NCBI GenBank assembly: GCA_009782245.1
Contig: WRKK01000263.1
Coordinates: forward strand, 1-8,514
Direction: 5' to 3'
Length of the DNA stretch: 8,514 bases
Source of the DNA: Defluviitaleaceae bacterium
GTDB taxonomy: Bacteria > Bacillota > Clostridia > Lachnospirales > WQUN01
How positions within the stretch are numbered: the first letter of the stretch is position 1; the number at the start of each line of letters is the position of its first letter. The position numbers and the translations under genes were made by a program. Under the pieces are notes generated by a model. The model was not told the origin of the DNA. It did no database searches and saw only the letters and a list, made by a program, of their open reading frames with translations. Shown piece after piece: positions 6,215 to 8,514 of the stretch.

Positions 6215-6242
6215 TTGACAAATTTTAGACAAACTTTATTAA
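6215..6242 (+). promoter_or_regulatory. Possible internal promoter upstream of fliG
   Basis: A perfect -35 box TTGACA (6215-6220) is followed after 16 nt by TATTAA (6237-6242), which matches the -10 consensus at 4 of 6 positions. It could supply extra transcription for fliG-fliH-fliI. The weak -10 and lack of other support keep confidence low. Confidence 0.35.
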
Positions 6243-6243
6243 C

Positions 6244-6280
6244 CGCAAGGGCGGAATTTGGCAAAAAATCCGCCCCTGCG
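6244..6280. repeat. Intergenic hairpin after fliF
   Basis: CGCAAGGGCGGAATTT (6244-6259) pairs with AAATCCGCCCCTGCG (6266-6280) with one mismatch and one bulged base. No T-run follows. It shares ATCCGCCCCT with the hairpin at 78-111, so the two may belong to one dispersed element. It could also weaken read-through or protect the 3' end of an upstream mRNA fragment (inference). Confidence 0.5.
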
Positions 6281-6364
6281 AAACTCGCAAAAATAGAAAA
6301 ACACATAAAATTTAGCATAATAACCCAACTTAACAAAACTAGCTTTAACCCCAAAAAAATTAAA

Positions 6365-6443
6365 ATTTTACGGGGTCAAGGGGCGAAGTCCCTTGCGGGT
6401 CCAGGGCAGCGCCTTGGCGGGTGTGGGCAGCGCCCACGGTTTT
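6365..6443 (+). repeat. GC-rich palindromic dispersed repeat, copy 3 (79 bp)
   Basis: Same orientation as copy 2: it begins with a TTTTA-CGGGGTCAAGGGGC segment and ends GCCCACGGTTTT. Three successive hairpins are visible: CAAGGG/CCCTTG arms, CCAGGGC-AGC-GCCTTGG, and GTGGGC-AGC-GCCCAC (6423-6437). It has an additional middle unit and is more diverged than copies 1 and 2. It ends 29 bases before the fliG ATG, so it would sit in the mRNA just ahead of the fliG ribosome binding site. Confidence 0.8.
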
Positions 6444-6472
6444 GAAGTTGAATACAGCAAGGGGGAAAAATA

Positions 6473-7546
6473 ATGGCAACGGCTTTAACCAGCGAAGAAC
6501 AAGTAGAAGCCCCAGAAGTGGTGGAACAGCCCACTCCCAGTTTGGCGGCAGAACTTAGCGGACGGGAAAAAGCGGCAATTTTGCTGATTGCTTTAGGCCC
6601 AGAGAAATCCGCTAAAATATTTAAGCACCTAAAAGAGGAGGAAATTGAAGCACTAACGCTAGAAATAGCAAACACCTCCACAGTAAGACCCGAACTTAAA
6701 GACGAAGTTATAGAGGAATTTTATAACATATGTCTGGCACAAAAATATATTACAGAGGGCGGAATTGCCTATGCGCGCAGCGTTTTAGAACGCGCGTTGG
6801 GCGAATCGCGCGCATTTGAAGTTATCAGCAAACTAACCGTTTCGTTGCAGGTGCGCCCGTTTGACTTTATCCGCAAAACTGATGCCAGCCAGATTATTAA
6901 CTTTATTCAAAACGAGCACCCGCAAACAATAGCGTTAATCCTATCTTATTTGCGACCCCAACAAGCTGGCGAAGTGCTTTCCTCGCTTGCCCAAGAAAAG
7001 CAAGCCGACGTTGCCCGTCGTATCGCTATAATGGATCGCACTTCCCCTGATGTTATCAAGGAGGTTGAAAGAGCCTTGGAGAAGAAACTTTCGTTGCTAA
7101 TGAACGAAGATTACACCCGTGTTGGCGGCGTGGATTCCGTTGTTGAAATTCTTAACGCCGTTGACCGTACAACCGAACGCCATATCATGGAAACACTCGA
7201 TGTTGACGATGTTGAACTTTCTGAAGAAATTCGCCGCAAAATGTTCGTATTTGAAGACATTCTGTCGCTTAGCAACCGTGATGTTCAGCTTGTTTTACGG
7301 GAAGTGGAATCCAAAGAACTTAGTATTGCCCTTAAAGGCTGCTCGGAAGACCTGCAAAATCACATTTTTGCTAATATGTCCAAGCGGCTGGCGGCAATGA
7401 CCAAAGAAGAAATGGACTACATGGGACCATTGCGCCGCTCCGACGTTGAAGAATCACAACAAAAAATTGTTAATGTAGTTCGCAGATTCCAAGATTCTGG
7501 CGAAATTATCGTTGCAAGAGGCGGAGGAGATGACATAGTTGTCTAG
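6473..7546 (+). CDS. fliG: Flagellar motor switch protein FliG
   Basis: FliG is the rotor protein on the cytoplasmic face of the MS ring; it takes torque from the stators and contacts FliM of the C-ring. The 357-residue product has an N-terminal FliF-binding domain starting at LSGREKAAILLIALG (28-42), the middle-domain FliM-binding motif EHPQ (148-151), and the hinge GG (218-219). The C-terminal domain follows, with MFVF (257-260) and the charged torque helix RDVQLVLREVESKELSIALK (269-288). About 27 residues precede the usual start of the conserved domain, which makes it slightly longer than the typical 335-340. AAGGGGG (6459-6465) lies 7 nt before the ATG. Its 3' end overlaps the fliH start by 8 bases, suggesting translational coupling. 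Confidence 0.97.
   Translation: MATALTSEEQVEAPEVVEQPTPSLAAELSGREKAAILLIALGPEKSAKIFKHLKEEEIEALTLEIANTSTVRPELKDEVIEEFYNICLAQKYITEGGIAYARSVLERALGESRAFEVISKLTVSLQVRPFDFIRKTDASQIINFIQNEHPQTIALILSYLRPQQAGEVLSSLAQEKQADVARRIAIMDRTSPDVIKEVERALEKKLSLLMNEDYTRVGGVDSVVEILNAVDRTTERHIMETLDVDDVELSEEIRRKMFVFEDILSLSNRDVQLVLREVESKELSIALKGCSEDLQNHIFANMSKRLAAMTKEEMDYMGPLRRSDVEESQQKIVNVVRRFQDSGEIIVARGGGDDIVV
7523..7529 (+). promoter_or_regulatory. Ribosome binding site of fliH inside fliG
   Basis: GGAGGAG lies in the last codons of fliG, 9 nt before a TTG at 7539. A closer ATG at 7530 is in the same frame but is followed by ACA and TAG, so it cannot start fliH; the TTG is the best supported start. Confidence 0.7.
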
Positions 7547-8348
7547 TATCTTAAAGGCGGGAAACATTTTTATAGACCAAAATAACGTGGTGCAAATTAA
7601 ATCCGATTTTAAGCCGCTGGTTTTGGTGGAAGAACCGCCCATAACAACCGACATTTATGACGAAAAGTTCCCCGAAGAACCCGAAAAAACACCCGAACAA
7701 ATTATCGCCGAAATGTTAGAAGATGCCTACAAAGAATCCGAAAAAATTCTGCAAGAGGCGAACGAACAAGCACAAAGCATTTTGGAAAACGCTCGCACCG
7801 AGGCGGAAGATATGCAGGCGACAATATTAGCCGAAGCACAAGCCGCCGCCGCCGAACTAAAACAAGAACACAGCGAGCAGGGCTATCAGGAGGGCATGGC
7901 ACAAGCAACCGCCGAGGGCGACGAAATAAAAGCTGCCGCCCAAGCCACTCTAAACGATGCACTAGCCGAGCAAGCCGCAATGCGCGCCGCCGTTGAACCC
8001 GATGCTGTCAACTTAATTGTTAATATTTTGGATAAGCTGCTGGGCGATGCTATTATTGTCAACCCCGACATTATCGTTGCACTAATACGTAGCGGCTTTG
8101 CTGGCACTACTATCTCGGGGCACATTACTATTAGGGTCTCGGAAGACGATTACCCTGCGGCGATGACTAACCGTGAAATAATCGCCGCAATGGCGGGCGG
8201 CACAGCAGAAATTGAAATTGTAAAAGATTCGTTGCTCGCACCCGCCGATTGCATAATAGACACGCCGTTTGGCGGCATTGATGCAAGCCTTACACCACAA
8301 TTTACCGAACTGCGTGAAAGTTTAATTTATCTACTGGAGAACCGCTAA
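7539..8348 (+). CDS. fliH: Flagellar assembly protein FliH
   Basis: FliH is the peripheral-stalk-like regulator of the export ATPase FliI, acting at the cytoplasmic base of the type III export apparatus. The 269-residue product starts MSSILKAGNIF from a TTG codon. A Glu/Pro-rich linker (30-55) follows, then a long Ala/Glu-rich coiled-coil (about 55-150) containing the family's GYQEGMAQ element (115-122). The globular C-terminal domain (about 155-269) contains the conserved PADCIIDTPFGGIDASL stretch (235-251), as in FliH/YscL/V-ATPase E-type proteins. Low sequence complexity in the coiled coil is normal for the family. It overlaps fliG by 8 bases and its stop overlaps the fliI start (TAATG), indicating tight translational coupling. 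The main uncertainty is the start codon. Confidence 0.92.
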   Translation: MSSILKAGNIFIDQNNVVQIKSDFKPLVLVEEPPITTDIYDEKFPEEPEKTPEQIIAEMLEDAYKESEKILQEANEQAQSILENARTEAEDMQATILAEAQAAAAELKQEHSEQGYQEGMAQATAEGDEIKAAAQATLNDALAEQAAMRAAVEPDAVNLIVNILDKLLGDAIIVNPDIIVALIRSGFAGTTISGHITIRVSEDDYPAAMTNREIIAAMAGGTAEIEIVKDSLLAPADCIIDTPFGGIDASLTPQFTELRESLIYLLENR

Positions 8349-8514
8349 TGACTATTGATTTAACCAGATACGCCGCCGTTTTGAACAAAACCTACATAAA
8401 ACGGCTAGGCAAAGTTTCGCAAGTTGTGGGGCTTACTATCGAATCCATTGGCCCCGATGTTAATATTGGGCAAACCTGCAAAATAAAATCGGGGCGCGGC
8501 GGCGAAGAACTGCT
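8348..8514 (+). CDS. fliI: Flagellum-specific export ATPase FliI (N-terminal part, cut by window edge)
   Basis: FliI energises export of flagellar subunits; it is an F1-beta-like ATPase. Only the first 55 codons are in the window. They encode MTIDLTRYAAVLNKT, then a beta-barrel segment with KVSQVVGLTIESIGP and VNIGQTCKI, as expected for the N-terminal domain of FliI and related type III ATPases. The Walker motifs lie beyond the edge. The ATG shares its first base with the last base of the fliH stop codon. GGAGA (8336-8340) lies 7 nt upstream. Order and spacing agree with a flagellar operon continuing to the right. Confidence 0.9.
   Translation, partial: MTIDLTRYAAVLNKTYIKRLGKVSQVVGLTIESIGPDVNIGQTCKIKSGRGGEEL

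Larger units (their letters stand above)
6194..6472. other. Structured gap between fliF and fliG
   Basis: In flagellar operons fliF and fliG are usually adjacent or overlapping; here 279 bases separate them. The gap holds a possible promoter (6215-6242), a hairpin (6244-6280), an AT-rich spacer, and the third GC-rich palindromic repeat (6365-6443). An open frame from TTG 6215 to 6445 has no ribosome binding site and ends in the repeat, so I do not call a gene. Confidence 0.7.

Noticed and set aside
6215..6445. 76-residue open frame between fliF and fliG
   Set aside because: It starts with the TTG of a promoter-like TTGACA, lacks a ribosome binding site, and its end is translated palindromic repeat.

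Overview
The window looks like a chromosomal segment of a low-to-moderate GC Bacillota (Clostridia-type) bacterium, probably an uncultured or gut-associated lineage. This is inferred from the flagellar gene order flgB-flgC-fliE-fliF-fliG-fliH-fliI, GGAGG-type ribosome binding sites before nearly every gene, a consensus sigma-A promoter, and a NagA of the HxH metal-ligand type. No rRNA or tRNA gene is visible, so the genus cannot be fixed.

Layout. Bases 1-201 hold no convincing gene, only a degenerate inverted repeat and the nagA leader. nagA (202-1401) encodes N-acetylglucosamine-6-phosphate deacetylase and carries an in-frame 9-bp repeat (six units) near its N-terminus. Bases 1402-1744 are non-coding and contain two inverted copies of a GC-rich, hairpin-forming repeat bracketing an AT-rich core. 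A perfect TTGACA-N17-TATAAT promoter (1745-1773) then starts a flagellar basal-body operon that runs off the right edge: flgB, flgC, fliE, two accessory genes, fliF, fliG, fliH and the first 55 codons of fliI.

How the genes work together. FlgB, FlgC and FliE are proximal rod and rod-adaptor proteins. FliF forms the MS ring. FliG is the rotor/switch protein bound to the FliF C-terminus. FliH and FliI are the stator and ATPase of the flagellar type III export apparatus. NagA is an amino-sugar catabolism enzyme and is probably a separate transcription unit.

Most interesting point. The usual fliE-fliF junction is interrupted by two genes. The first (3132-3899) encodes a predicted single-pass membrane protein whose extracytoplasmic part carries two degenerate copies of the loop found in FliF of the same operon (26 of 42 residues identical in the better copy). 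It may be a paralogous or mimic module of the MS-ring loop; I do not recognise it as a described family. The second (3944-4483) encodes a Uma2/DUF820-like protein of the PD-(D/E)XK nuclease superfamily, unexpected inside a flagellar operon. A third copy of the GC-rich hairpin repeat, preceded by a candidate internal promoter, lies between fliF and fliG.
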